Source of the DNA: Limnomonas spitsbergensis
Lineage: Eukaryota > Chlorophyta > Chlorophyceae > Chlamydomonadales
Length of the DNA stretch: 64,000 bases
Assembly: GCA_037349105.1 (NCBI GenBank)
Contig: JAYJMM010000004.1
Coordinates: 2,879,001 to 2,943,000 of the forward strand
Direction of reading: 5' to 3'
Shown here one piece after another: positions 11,101 through 22,900 of this stretch. The stretch's first letter is position 1. Every line of letters begins with the position of its first letter. Under the pieces are notes generated by a model. That model ran no database searches. It had not been told where the DNA came from and saw only the letters and a list, made by a program, of their open reading frames with translations. The position numbers and the translations under genes are program-made.

Positions 11101-14100
11101 AGGAAGTAGGGGGTGTGGGGCAGGTGCAGGAAATGGGGGGTGTGGGGCAGGGGCAGGAAGCAGGGGGTGTGGGGCAGGTGCAGGAAGTAGGGGGTGTGGG
11201 GCAGGTGCAGGAAGTAGGGGGTGTGGGGCAGGTGCAGGAAGTAGGGGGTGTGGGGCAGATGCAGGAAATGGGGGGTGTGGGGCAGGGGCAGGAAGCAGGG
11301 GGTGTGGGGCAGGTGCAGGAAGTAGGGGGTGTGGGGCAGGTGCAGGAAGTAGGGGGTGTGGGGCAGGTGCAGGAAGTAGGGGGTGTGGGGCTGGTGCAGG
11401 AAGCAGGGGGTGTGGGGCAGGTGCAGGAAGTAGGGGGTGTGGGGCAGGTGCAGGAAGTAGGGGGTGTGGGGCAGGGGCAGGAAGCAGGGGGTGTGGGGCA
11501 GGTGCAGGAAGTAGGGGGTGTGGGCCAGGTGCAGGAAGTAGGGGGTGTGGGGCTGGTGCAGGAAGCAGGGGGTGTAGGGCAGGGGCAGGAAGCAGGGGGT
11601 GTGGGGCAGGTGCAGGAAGTAGGGGGTGTGGGGCAGGTGCAGGAAGCAGGGGGTGTGGGGCAGGGGCAGGAAGCAGGGGGTGTGGGGCAGGTGCAGGAAG
11701 TAGGGGGTGTGGGGCAGGTGCAGGAAATGGGGGGTGTGGGGCAGGGGCAGGAAGCAGGGGGTGTGGGGCAGGTGCAGGAAGTAGGGGGTGTGGGGCAGGT
11801 GCAGGAAGTAGGGGGTGTGGGGCAGGTGCAGGAAGTAGGGGGTGTGGGGCAGGTGCAGGAAGCAGGGGGTGTGGGGCTGGTGCAGGAAGCAGGGGGTGTG
11901 GGGCAGGTGCAGGAAGTAGGGGGTGTGGGGCAGGGGCAGGAAGCAGGGGGTGTGGGGCAGGTGCAGGAAGTAGGGGGTGTGGGGCAGGTGCAGGAAGCAG
12001 GGGGTGTGGGGCAGGAAGCAGGGGGTGTGGGGCAGGTGCAGGAAGTAGGGGGTGTGGGGCAGGTGCAGGAAGCAGGGGGTGTGGGGCAGGTGCAGGGGGT
12101 GTGGGGCTGGTGCAGGAAGCAGGGGGTGTGGGGCAGGTGCAGGAAGTAGGGGGTGTGGGGCAGGGGCAGGAAGTAGGGGGTGTGGGGCTGGTGCAGGAAG
12201 CAGGGGGTGTGGGGCTGGTGCAGGAAGTAGGGGGTGTGGGGCAGGTGCAGGAAGTAGGGGGTGTGGGCCAGGTGCAGGAAGCAGGGGGTGTGGGGCAGGT
12301 GCAGGAAGCAGGGGGTGTGGGGCAGGTGCAGGAAATGGGGGGTGTGGAGCAGGTGCAGGAAGCAGGGGGCCTGGGGCAGGTGCAGGAAGTAGGGGGTGTG
12401 GGGCAGGGGCAGGAAGTAGGGGGTGTGGGGCAGGTGCAGGAAGCAGGGGGTGTGGGGCAGGTGCAGGAAGCAGGGGGTGTGGGGCAGGTGCAGGAAGCAG
12501 GGGGTGTGGGGCAGGTGCAGGAAGCAGGGGGTGTGGGGCAGGTGCAGGAAGTAGGGGGTGTGGGGCAGGTGCAGGAAGCAGGGGGTGTGGGGCAGGTGCA
12601 GGAAGCAGGGGGTGTGGGGCAGGTGCAGGAAGCAGGGGATGTGGGGCAGGTGCAGGAAGCAGGGGGTGTGGGGCAGGTGCAGGAAGCAGGGGGTGTGGGG
12701 CAGGTGCAGGAAGCAGGGGGTGTGGGGCAGGTGCAGGAAGCAGGGGGTGTGGGGCAGGTGCAGGAAGCAGGGGGTGTGGGGCAGGAAGCAGGGGGTGTGG
12801 GGAGGTGCAGGATGTGGGGGGTGTGGGGCAGGTGCAGGAAGCAGGGGGTGTGGGGCAGGGGCAGGAAGCAGGGGGTGTGGGGCAGGTGCAGGAAGCAGGG
12901 GGTGTGGGGCAGGTGCAGGAAGCAGGGGGTGTGGGGCAGGTGCAGGAAGCAGGGGGTGTGGGGCAGGTGCAGGATGTAGGGGCGGGGCAAGCTTGACACC
13001 GGGAAACTCCTGTATCGCTTGTGAGCTGCCAGGGATCTTAGGTGGCCCTGCACCTGCTGGGGGGGACCTGCTGCTTGGATGGTGGCTAGCTACTGGTTGG
13101 CTGGCTTTTAGCTGACTGACTGGCTGACTGGCTTGCTGGCTTTCTACTGGTAGGCTATTGGCATGATCAGCTGCAGAGGCTGCTGGGATATCAAGGCTGG
13201 GAGGTATGAGTCCTGCCAGGGGACCTGCTGGTTGATTATGGCGGCCTACCACCCGATGCGCACTGTATGTTTGGGGTGGGTGGGGGGATGAGTGTGCCGA
13301 GAGAGAAGCAGGTTGAGGCAAGGGCTGTGATGTACTCGCTAACACTTGGCCACTGTCCCCCCCCCCTTTTTGACAGGATGCGGCCATCCTCTCCCAGCCG
13401 CAGCTTGAACTCTGTGCGCGCCCTGTCCCCGGCCGCCAAGCTGCGCCTCAAGGCCCAGGTCACGCCCTCGCCGCTGCAGCGCTCCAACACGCTGGCAAAG
13501 GCGATTGCGCTGCACAAAGCCGGGCTGCCCTCGGTGGCAGAGGCAGCGGACGTTGCAAGCCGCTCAAACCCGGGGAAGCCTCATGCAGGCCTCGTGCCAC
13601 CCCCCAAATCTGTCTCGCACTTGCCCGCCAAAGCGCTTTGCGTCAGCGGTCTTTCGAGGCCAGTGAAGCTCAGCACGTCAGCAAGACCAGCTGCAGCTGT
13701 AGAGCCTACCGCAGGGCCTAGCCCTAAGCCGGGACCGTCCGGCCAGCTTGCAAGTAACTCCCAAAGGACGCCCCGTGTCAAGTCGGCCACCCCCTCAAAG
13801 GAGGCGCACCCCTCTCAGCTGCTGCCGAGCCCCTCCAGAAGCAGGACCACGCCCCCAGTGCTGGCTCCCCTGGATTCATACCCAGTTGTGCCGGTGGAGT
13901 CGGAGGAAGAGGAGGGCAGGGTCAAGATGCTCCGGGAGCCAGATTTCAGCGAATCCGGCACTCTACAGCTTCCCCCTTTACCTGCTGGACATGATGGTGC
14001 CCTGCCTGTCCCTGCGGGGGAAAAGCTTGCACCCCAGGCGAACACTGCGGGGGAGACGACGGACGGCGATGGCACGGCTACCGATGGGACTGCAACTGGG

Positions 14101-16982
14101 GCAGATGACGGGACGTGCGAGAGCGGCGACTCGGATGACTCGGATGAGGAGGTTGAGGAGACGGCGGACAAGGTGGCCGAGGCGGCCCCGCTCTCCAAGT
14201 GGCAGCAGCAGGAGAAGGAGCTGCAGGAGCGGCGCATACGGGAGCTGATGGAGACCTTCCGCCACACCACCATGCCGGACACTCGCTTCTCCATGGCCCT
14301 TCCCAGCCTCGCTGAAGAACAGGCGCGCAAGCAACGCAAGCTGCACGGCTTGATGACGACGCAGCAGGTGATAGCGCCGCTGCGCATCGCTGCCGGCGGT
14401 GCGCAGGGGGACGCCGCGAAGGGCGTCGCGATGAACGTGCGGGCGGATGCGGCGGGTGGTATGATGATGAACGTAGGTGACCTCAGTATCATGTTGACGA
14501 GCGAGGACATAAACAAATCCAAACGCCACACGGAGGCCGGGGGGGCTGGGGCTTCGGAGCAGAACCCTGACGCGCCGGACGAGGCCGCCGTGCAACATAC
14601 TGGCGCGGGCCTGGCGGCAGCTTTCCGCCGCGCCCTGCCGATCGTTTGCAGTAGCTCTGCGTTCCTGGATGTTGAGGCATTTGGCCCAGAGCTCAAGTTC
14701 AAGCGTACTAAGCTGAGGCGCATCCCTGGGCTCGGGAAAAAGAAGAAGAAGAAGGCCTTGGAAGATTTGGCGGAGGAGGAGCCGGGCGCCGTGAAGAAGA
14801 AGAAAAAGAAGAAGAAGCGGCGAAGGCGGAAAGCTGAGATTGACCCGGCCAAGTCTCTGGCGCAAGGTGGGGGCCTGTTCAGGGTTTCAATCTTGCGTGA
14901 ACTGAAGTGCGGAGCGTCAAATTACCCTTGCCAATGTGCTTTATTTTTTGCCTTTCTGGAGATCAAGGTACAAGGCCTTACGCCCTATGCCCGCAAACCT
15001 CGGAACTTAAGACTAGATGTAATTCCTGGATGGGAATTCATTGCCAGCTGCAGGTCCCTGCGCTGCCAGCTGAGGGTGGGGGCCTTGGGCTACATCGATA
15101 TTCTTCAAGACCTCCCCCCCTGCTCTCTCTCTCGGCCTCCACAGGGACCACGCAAGACTCCATCCTCACTGAGCTCCAGCTCTACCAGCGGCACCGCATG
15201 ATCACCCAGCAGGTTGCTGTCAGTTTCCTGCCAGGCCTGTCAGCCAGGAGCCGACCAGTGGCTGGAGCAGGGGGCAGCAAAGAGGAGCAGATCCAGGCCA
15301 ACCTGGAGAGGGCCAAGATGTTTGAGCCGCCGGACCAAGCCAAGATGCTCAAAGGGCTGCGGTGGGTCCAGAAAGGCACAGGCGGTCGCCTGCCTGGTTT
15401 ATTCGTTTGCCAAGGTCACTGCTGCTGGTAGCTGCTATCTCGCATTGGTGCTGTCGAAGGAATTCAGGAAGCCTGTCCATCTCTACCGGTATGTGATAGA
15501 ACTACACAAGGTGCCGTGGATCCACTTAAGCTCCGCTCGTAATTAAATAATTATTGGGGTGCGCGGAGATGGGTGCGCGCTAATATTAATTCAAAAATTG
15601 CCGCTGCGCGGAGCGTCAGTCAGGTGCCCAAACAACTATTTTGGGGGTGAGCGGTATGAATTAAAAACAGCACTTTTTACACAAATTTGTGCGCTAAAGC
15701 GACTCTTTGATTCGACATCCGTTCAGACATACTTGTCAAGTGTGCCCAAATAGCCCTACATGGTAACACTACTGATGACTCAGATGAGCACTACCGGTAC
15801 TCATAGGTAGCATTACTGCTCAGTTCAGCCTCCATCCACTCAGCTCGCCAGTCGAATCTGAATTTTGACTACCGTATGATGACTTTTGCTGACTTTGAGG
15901 GTGTTAACTAAGTTTTACTGTACTGGCTGGAAGTGCTGAACACCAGACCTCAGGGTGGACTGCCAAGCTCCGTAGTACCACTGAGCCCCCCGGGCCCCGA
16001 TAGCCACACGTTTCTTAAGCCAGGAACCGGCGGAGGAGGAGGACGACTACGGTATGCAATCCTTGCTAGCATCAAACGAAGTTTTAACTTAGTTTGACTA
16101 TACTGGCTGAAAGTGCTGCGCGGACGGAAATTTAAATTATTTCCAGTGATGCGCGATGTTTAATTAAATTTCGTGCTGCGCGGCGTTAAATTAAAATAAA
16201 ATTTCGTCGCTGCGCGACCATTTTTAAAATTCTTTTTGGGGTGCGCGGCCGGAAAAAAATCTTTTTGGGGGGGGTGCGCGGAGTTTAAGTGTTCTTACGG
16301 TACCTGGTAAGCGGTAGTGGGATCTACTTTAAATGCACTCAGAAGGATTGGTGTCCGAGGTACGTCTTGTCTCCTCCCCTCTCACTCTTCCGCTGCTGCC
16401 GTGACATTGCTCTGCAGGCACGGCTGGAAGCCGGGGTTCCTCGACCCGCACGACCTCGGATCTGTGGACGCCATCCTCGGCAGCGGTAAGGGGCGTGACT
16501 TCCTGTCAGCGCTCGCCAGCAACGTGAGCCGCTTGCCCAGCGCCTCGTTCCAGGAGCTGGACCGCGGCGGCAGGCTCATAGCCAAGGTGCCACACAACCT
16601 GGTCTCCCAGGGCGCCGATTTGGTAGCCTCTGGGGAGGCGCTTCATGTCAGCAGCCGGCCGAACACCGGAGGGGAGCCCCTGGACGGTCTCGCGCCACTG
16701 CCCATTGTGCAGCAGGCGGGTGGCAGGCCCAGCGCACCCTTGAGATCTGGGTCTCCAAAGGCACGGCGGAGAGGCGGGTCGCCTGTCTCTTTGAGGTTTT
16801 TAGATGTGGCGTCCCCGAATTCGAAGAGGCGGCCCGAGATCCAGCGCAAGATGTCTATGGTGATGGGACGCATGGAGCCGGGCCTGCAGGCCATGCGGGA
16901 TGAGTTTGGCGCCAATCTCAAGGATGAGGCAAAGGGGGCCCCTGGCCACACAACCACGATCTACAAAGTGTCCGCGCAATAA
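5132..16982 (+). CDS. large WD40-repeat protein with disordered basic C-terminal half
   Basis: Exons: 5132-5521, 5874-6016, 6350-6449, 6682-6822, 7411-7750, 8085-8199, 8348-8435, 8818-8926, 9281-9516, 9904-10098, 10379-10668, 13377-14866, 15145-15361, 16418-16982. Phases all match and give 1472 aa. Residues 1 to about 715 are WD40-type beta-propeller repeats (GHLSVVRGVL, VWECEMDYEAY, LLTCSADGSVTLWS, CVTGSRDRAVKVFD), probably two propellers. Residues about 716-1472 are low-complexity: an acidic block (SEEEEGR; DSDDSDEEVEE) and a Lys/Arg run near residues 1170-1205 that could be a nuclear or RNA-binding signal. The overall plan recalls large WD40 proteins such as WDR87/WDR97, but I cannot assign an orthologue. 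It is probably a scaffold. In-frame TGA directly follows exon 11 (ATGTGA at 10667-10672); the phase-matched junction AT|G to 13377 and the coding character downstream argue for splicing, but early termination there is the alternative. An optional extra exon at 16004-16051 would also keep frame. Confidence 0.8.
6303..6335. repeat. (TG)n-rich microsatellite
   Basis: Short TG-rich run in intron 2 of the WD40 gene, just upstream of the acceptor for exon 3. It may serve as part of the pyrimidine/TG-rich acceptor context. Confidence 0.6.
10684..12988 (+). repeat. 27-bp minisatellite, about 85 copies, in WD40 gene intron 11
   Basis: Unit GGGGGTGTGGGGCAGGTGCAGGAAGCA repeated with few variants (GTAGGGGG, GGCAGGGGC, GAAATGGG). 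It starts about 15 bases after the exon-11 donor at 10669 and fills most of the 2.7-kb intron. The period is divisible by three, so long frames stay open on both strands; these are artefacts. The plus strand has two G-runs per unit (G5, G4) and should favour G-quadruplexes. Several units contain CAG|GTGCAGG, a donor-like sequence. Confidence 0.95.
15540..16310. other. AT-rich segment with scattered TGCGCGG motifs inside WD40 gene intron 13
   Basis: Composition differs sharply from the flanks: AT-rich runs (TTTAAATTATTT, TTAAATTAAAATAAAATT) are punctuated by GCGCGG motifs (GGTGCGCGGAG, GCTGCGCGGAC, GCTGCGCGACC, GGTGCGCGGCC, GGTGCGCGGAG). Two related direct repeats, TTTACTGTACTGGCTGGAAG (about 15915) and TTTGACTATACTGGCTGAAA (about 16094), lie inside. 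The style resembles intergenic DNA of some green algal organelle genomes; an organelle-derived insertion is possible but unproven. Confidence 0.4.
15935..16005 (-). repeat. tRNA-like (SINE-head-like) sequence, antisense
   Basis: On the minus strand GGGGGGCTCAGTGGTACTACGG reads like a tRNA 5' half with an A-box-like TGGTACTACGG, followed about 30 bases later by GAGGTCTGGTGTTC, a poor B-box match. It looks like a decayed tRNA-derived SINE head rather than a functional tRNA: I cannot close a proper acceptor stem. Confidence 0.35.
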
Positions 16983-17576
16983 TAAAATAATACTAGCATA
17001 GTAGACTCCCAGGAGGGCACTGATGCATTGTACATTTATCCATTTTTATTCCACTACCATGACCACATTTGGAGGACCTGTCCAAGACTCGTGTGATACT
17101 TCTTGTCTGTCTTTTTTAACCAGTTCATTCTGCCACCCTCCGGTATCATGTGCTAGGGACCAGGGGTGAAGGACATAGGGTTGGAACTTGTAAGCGATAC
17201 CCTTATTTTGCCCGTTTGTGATGCTGCAAGCTGATTTACATGTTTAGGATAGTGCATACCCGCTGGACTCTGCTGTACGCTGGTAGGGGATGAGCAATTT
17301 AAATTCCAGCTACCAAACACAACTGGGACCATAGCACAGCCATGTCACCCTCCTACCTCTATATATAGGAGTTGTTTGTGAGCGCAACATGGGACTTAGT
17401 AACCCGATCGAAGGTGCAGCCATACCCACATCCTATGTCATGGGGCAGGAACTTTGGCCCCGCTTATTGACATACATCGTCTGTACACAACCTGAGACCC
17501 CGTACAACCGTACATAATACAGGTCAACGACAGAACACCTCTGGGCCATGCTGAGAAGGTTCGGCCGCATGGTAGT
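16983..17576. other. 3' flank of the WD40 gene, no gene seen
   Basis: AATAAA overlaps the stop codon at 16979-16985. No coding potential. A degraded LINE/SINE tail (ACACCTCTGGGCCATGCTGA...GGTTCGGCCGCATGG) in minus orientation lies at about 17532-17573, directly beside the inverted-repeat element. Confidence 0.5.
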
Positions 17577-19113
17577 TAACGCAGGTATCAGTGCAAGTTA
17601 TGGTCCTGACAGCCTGGCCTAGTGCTGTCAGGGCCATAATTTGCAAAAGCTGTGCCTTTGGCGCAGCCCCCGAGTGACGTGCGTGCCCTCAAATCTGTTG
17701 CGGTGTCCTAGGCTGCTGTGTGTTCCAGCAGTAGTTGCCGAGTTTTTTCCTGCTGCTTCTGTTTACGTTCTGAACATGTTGGACGATGGTGCTGCTTTGT
17801 TGGTGGGATGTTGGGTGGTGCTGGTGATGTGTGTGTTGCTCATGCGGCGGGGTTATAAGTATTGTGTATGTAGGGTTCTACCGCGTTTGCGTGCGTGCAT
17901 AGTTGCTTCTGATCGGCAAGCTCTAGAGCATAAAATGAAGTGGGATAGTTTTCTGTGCTGGGACCTGTTGCGTGCGCTTGCTGCATGTTTTCTGTAAGGT
18001 GCATTGCATGTTGCGCCACTGCGGCACCGTGCCTGCCTCAGTCCCTCTGCAAGGATTCCTGGTTTGTCCACCAGTTTTCCAGCTGAGCATGGCACATGCC
18101 GCTTTGTCAAAAATTGCCATCGCATCAACTTCATTAGCTGTATGTGCAAGCTGGGTATCAGAAGTGATAATGTGCACAAAGGAACAATCTGATTGCACAC
18201 CGAACACAGCACTGCAGCTGACCAGTCCTGAGCAGCAGGTCCCAAGCCTCTATCAGAACAGACAAAGGTACCGATGTGTTGACATGTGTGTGCGCATATC
18301 TGTTTCTTGTTTAACTGCTGCAGTTGTGGTGTGTCTGGATGACGGAGTTGGTGCATGGCACTGGACGCTTTGTCGAAAGTTGGTCACACTTAATTCACGA
18401 AAAACTGGAGCAGGCACGCAATTCTGCCAACCCCCTGCTGCCAGCACTGCCAAACCTTGCATAGAAAACGAGCTTGTGCCTAGAGCAAAGCTGCACGATA
18501 GTCCCCACGATGGTATGTCACATGTTCTGCAGTGTCGACTGCAAGTTCGAAAACTAGGCAGCCGCTGGCTGTAGCGCTACGGATCAACGCGAGCAGCCCT
18601 GTAACCATGCCTAACATGTTCAGTACGTTTGTGCTTAAAGCAGCGCAACGCGAGTGCACGACACGTACTGTGCAGTATGAACTTTCGGGGAAGAAAGTCC
18701 AAAACTAGGCAATGGCTACCCCGCCACGAGCATATACATTGCTAACAGACATGCCAATTGCTTTGCGCCCAATAAGAAGCAACGCGGTGGCCTGTTTCTG
18801 AAATCGGCACAATTTCCCCCCACAAACCCCTGCAAATAGCATGCCCAAGAAAGCACGGCTCGTTCGATCCACTCTGCGCGCCTCCGTTGCAGTGCACTGT
18901 CATAAGCCAGGGAAGCACGAGCTACGCCATCGGAATTAAAAATTACACGCAACACTGGGGCGACCGCGAAGAACGAGCCTTCCACATTGTCGGACACTTT
19001 GGCGGTTGGTAACCGATGTCCCAGTGAACACAACTGAAAACCCAAACCCTATCCCTTTTCGTTCCTATTGGTCTAGTTCTGTCAGAGCCATAACTTGCAC
19101 TGATACCTGCGTT
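17577..19113. mobile_element. inverted-terminal-repeat element, about 1.5 kb, no recognisable transposase
   Basis: Bases 17577-17612 are the reverse complement of 19078-19113 (36 bases, two mismatches). A third copy of the inner half (CTGTCAGGGCCATAATTTGC, about 17625-17644) faces the left terminus and makes a local hairpin. The interior has small open frames (17641-17997 plus, 18716-19045 minus) without recognisable domains. It may be a non-autonomous DNA transposon or fold-back element. I could not identify a convincing target-site duplication. Confidence 0.5.
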
Positions 19114-19115
19114 AT

Positions 19116-19174
19116 CAACATGGGTGGCCCCGAAACTGGAAAACTAACCTTAAGTCACGGGGCCACCCATGTTG
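19116..19174. repeat. perfect 17-bp inverted repeat (hairpin)
   Basis: CAACATGGGTGGCCCCG at 19116-19132 is exactly reverse-complemented at 19158-19174, with a 25-base loop. It abuts the right end of the inverted-repeat element (19113). Confidence 0.8.
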
Positions 19175-19265
19175 TCACCCTTGAGTCACGCCTTCACGTT
19201 CACGAATCATTTGGGGACACATATGGACCATAGCCCCGTTCTAAACATGTGGGCAAAATAGCAAA

Positions 19266-19934
19266 ATGTACATATTACCGGTAGTAGCAAATATCTTCAT
19301 GGTCACAAACACTGAAATATACCCCCTGGTGCGTACAGTAGGCAAAATCATGTTTACAGATAGCTCAAAGCTTTTCCTGGGACACAGCTCGGCATGGGCC
19401 TCCAGGCCCGCGGCGCCACTCGGCTTTGAGATGGAGGCTTTCAAGGCCGTCGTGGCTGAGAAGCTGGCAGCAGCGGTGAAGGAGGTGGAGGCCGCAGGGG
19501 TGCGAGCGGCCGCCGCATGCGGCCGTGGCGGCGGGAACGCGGGCAGTGGCAACTTCAGCATGGAGTTCTCCGGTTTAGCAGAGAGCCCGCACGAGGGCCA
19601 AGCAGAGACCGCACACCGGGTCCACAATGCGGTATTTCAGCTGATGGGTCTGAGGATCGGTGTTCGTGATGCACAGCGGGTGGGAACGGGCGGTGATCAG
19701 TTGCGGAAAATCAAGTTCTCAGTGTCCAGCACTAGGGAGGCGGAGGATGTGGTCAACCTCCGGCGGAAGCTGTATCGGACGGGGGTTTCCATTCTGGACA
19801 CCGTGACCTCGGCGGAGCTAGAGATTCACCGTAAGCTCTGGCCGCAGTTCAAAGCGGCTAAGGAGAAAGGGACACCTGCTTACTTCAAGCGGGCATGCTT
19901 ATTTGTCCGAGGAGAGGAGGTTAAGTCAATCTAG
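19266..19934 (+). CDS. LINE family 1 ORF1-like protein
   Basis: Open frame of 222 codons. The first part is Ala/Glu-rich and helical (a probable coiled coil from the Met at 19431), the last third is conserved: LRKIKFSVSSTREAEDVV ... LWPQFKAAKEKG. The same block occurs in the fragment at 24209-24442 with about half of the residues identical, which shows it is the conserved C-terminal domain of an ORF1 protein, presumably RNA binding. It is intact in this copy although ORF2 is not. The start is ambiguous. Confidence 0.6.
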   Translation: MYILPVVANIFMVTNTEIYPLVRTVGKIMFTDSSKLFLGHSSAWASRPAAPLGFEMEAFKAVVAEKLAAAVKEVEAAGVRAAAACGRGGGNAGSGNFSMEFSGLAESPHEGQAETAHRVHNAVFQLMGLRIGVRDAQRVGTGGDQLRKIKFSVSSTREAEDVVNLRRKLYRTGVSILDTVTSAELEIHRKLWPQFKAAKEKGTPAYFKRACLFVRGEEVKSI

Positions 19935-19985
19935 CTGGTAACCTGTAAACCGGTTAATGCTACGGCGAATAGAGAGAGGAAGGGT

Positions 19986-22900
19986 TTGAGGGTGCTGAGC
20001 TGGAACATAGGGGGGCATCTTAGCACAATGCACCTGAGCCTTGATTTTAAGAAGATATGGGAAAAAGCAGACTCATCATTTTGTCTCACACCGGTCATTG
20101 CGTCGCTGATGTTGTCCCTGACCTATCTGGTTTCGCATGTGTCTCTTGCAGTGCACGGACTTACAATGCACGGTCGGGTGGAGTTGCGGTCTATGCTAGG
20201 CAGCCTCTTTCGGTGTCTTTAGTGCAGGATTCCCCTTCATATGGAATGACCTGGGTTAGAATTCCTGCCTACAATCTGTATGTTTGTGCATGTTACCTGC
20301 CTCATGGGAATTCTTCCTATTTCAAACATGAAAATGGCCGGTTGGATGCTGCGGCTCACTATGATTTTCTTAGACAATCAGTTTCCAAATTTTCTGCGCT
20401 GGGGGAGGTTGTGATCTCAGGGGATTTGAACGCTAGGACTGCATGCGTGGATGATCGCTGCGACATCATAGACATGCAAGAATAGGAGGGTATGGGCGCA
20501 GCCAATTTGCCAATTTCGAGTGACGCCATTATTTTGCATGCGTGTGCGCGCGCTGTCCCGCCTAGACATAATGAGGACGGGGCGGTTAATCCTAATAGGA
20601 AAAAATTGATATAGATGTGCAAAGATCAAGGTTTGGTCATCCTGAATGGAAGGTTGTCTGGGGATATTGAAGGTAATTTTTCCTATTTACAACATGGCAA
20701 GAATGCTGGTGCTTGCAGTGCCATTGACTATTTCATATCAACCCCGTCCCTTATTTTTGATATGACAGGGGCCATCAAGCCTGGATGTGATATGCAGGTA
20801 TCTCAATGTGCCAGTACCCCTGCACGTGCTGATGGGGGTAGGTTTGACCATGTTCCTATTTTCCTTACTGCTAGCCGGCCCGCCTTGGAGCCAACCGTGT
20901 TTGCTAGGAGGGAAAAAGAAACCTTGCAGGGAAACGATGTGACAATGAAGCAGGCTCGTGATGTAGGTTATAGATGGAACCCGGATAGTAGGGACTTTTA
21001 CGTTACAAATTTATGTACGTCTGCCTCGGTGGCGGAATATTTTGGAGCCATGTATCACCTTTCTGCATCAGTGCATGAAGTCTCCCAACACTTTAGCCGG
21101 GCTATTGGGTGTCCTCTTATAGATTTACATAAATCGCAGGGTAAAGTTGCTTGCTATCCCAATGAGTCTGAAGTTATAAAGCAGGATAGGCCTTGCAATG
21201 CTTGGTATGATGACCGGTGCAAAGCTGCTAGGAAAACTTGTTTAGAGGCCGCCCAGTTTTGGGGTGCTGGTTCAGGAGAGGTTGGCCATTAAGGAATATC
21301 GACGTATAACTCGGGCTATCAAGCGTGAATGGGAGGGTGTACGAGCAGCGGATCTACTGTCAGATCTTCGGTGCCAGCCTAAGAATTTTTCGTCGGCTTA
21401 TGGCAGTAACAGGAAGATCAGCCCCCTCACAGATGTGGGGGATTGGACTGAATACTTTAAAAAGCTGTTTGAACCTTCAGAGCATGTGCCTTGCCACAAA
21501 GCTGGGGATGAGACTATTCAGGCGTGTTTATTTCCTCTTCCTTCAGAAGTTAATCTATCTCAAGCAGAGCACCTAAATTGTGTTTTTACGGAAGCCGAGA
21601 TTGTGAAAGCTTTGGAAAAGACGGTGAATGGAAAGTCTGCGGGTGTTGATGGTGTCCCTATGGAGGACACCCTTTTTGAAACACGCGGTTATTGTGACTC
21701 CTAGGGGAGCTTTTTCTCAAGAGAAGCGGCATTATGTTTTGGCAAATCAAATTACGTTTTTGTTTAATGGAGTTTTGGCAGACGGTTACCCAAGGAAGTG
21801 GGGCATCGGAGCACTCGTTCCGGTACCCAAGCCAAAGGGCAGTCCTGCAATCAAAGACGATTATAGGGGTATTGCCGTTGGAACTGCCCTATCCAAATTA
21901 TATTCCCTCGTGTAATTGCAGCGTCTTGATTCTTGGGCAGAAAGTCAGGGTTTCAGCGCCGATGGCCAGGCAGGTTTTCGGCATGGACGGGGAACGCCTG
22001 ATAATGCTTTCATTCGATTTTTGCTGCTTTCATTGATTTTAGGAAGGCATATGACTGCATTGACAGAGATTTACTGTGGCGGAGTTTACAGAGCATGGGC
22101 GTGCATGGCCGGATTTTAGAAAGTGTGAAGGAGATGAATCAGGATGTAAAAATTCGTGTACGGGTTAGTGGTAAACTGGGAGATAGTTTCTCCTCATTTA
22201 TGGGTGTTAAACAAGGAGACCCGCTGTCCCCTCTATTGTTTGGCCTGTTTATCGACCGTTTTGGGAAGTTTGTCGCAAGCGAGTGCCCTGATATTGGCGC
22301 CCGTCTTTCACATGCTTTGGTCTGAGTTTTACTTTATGCTGATGATCTGGTGTTATTCGCTGAATCGCCGGATGATCTGCAAAAATTTCTTAATGCTCTC
22401 CATATTTTTTGTCGCCACAATGCCTTGACAGTCAATATAAAAATCTGAAGCAGTTGTTTTTAACCAGAAATATTGCCGTCATTTGGCATCTCTGTCTTAT
22501 GACGGAAGCGTTCTTGATATTAAGCCCTTTTTCATCTACTTGGGTATGTTATTTGATGAGGCAGAGGGTATGAGAGGAGCAGGAAGACGTTGTGTCAACA
22601 AGGGGAGGGCAGCTTTGTATGCCATGGTCCGGAGATGTCATGAGCTTGACATACACAATGTTCACATTAAAAGTCATCTTTTTGACTCTTTGGTAAAGCC
22701 TTTTCTGTTCTATGGGGGTGAAATTTGGGGACCAGGTCTCCTTGCAAAAGGAGTCGGCTTGACAGATACTGGTTTCTCTAGAGATTTTGAGGTAATTCAC
22801 AAGGGTTTCCTTAGGCAGTGTCTGGGTCTTCGCAAGTCTGTGGCCGAGTATGTTCTCGTGAAAATGGCTATGCAGGAAAGTTGTGATTTGGCGAAGGCTG

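Noticed and set aside
10553..13387. Minus-strand frame of 944 codons (Pro/His/Cys/Thr-rich) and companions on both strands
   Set aside because: Product of the 27-bp minisatellite: a period divisible by three keeps all stop-free frames open. No domain, and the array is intronic by phase analysis.
13815..14865. Minus-strand frames of about 300 codons opposite WD40 exon 12
   Set aside because: Antisense of a GC-rich coding exon; poly-Phe/Leu runs simply mirror the Lys-rich tract.
15935..16005. Functional tRNA gene on the minus strand
   Set aside because: A-box is good but the B-box is poor and no acceptor stem can be paired; treated as a SINE-like relic.
16004..16051. Possible extra exon of the WD40 gene (two alternative acceptors, 16004 or 16020)
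   Set aside because: The 16004-16051 version keeps frame, but direct splicing 15361 to 16418 also does and gives a more natural protein; kept only as an alternative.
17641..19045. Frames of 109-200 codons inside the inverted-repeat element
   Set aside because: No recognisable domains, overlapping frames on both strands and no splice-consistent extension; not supported as genes.
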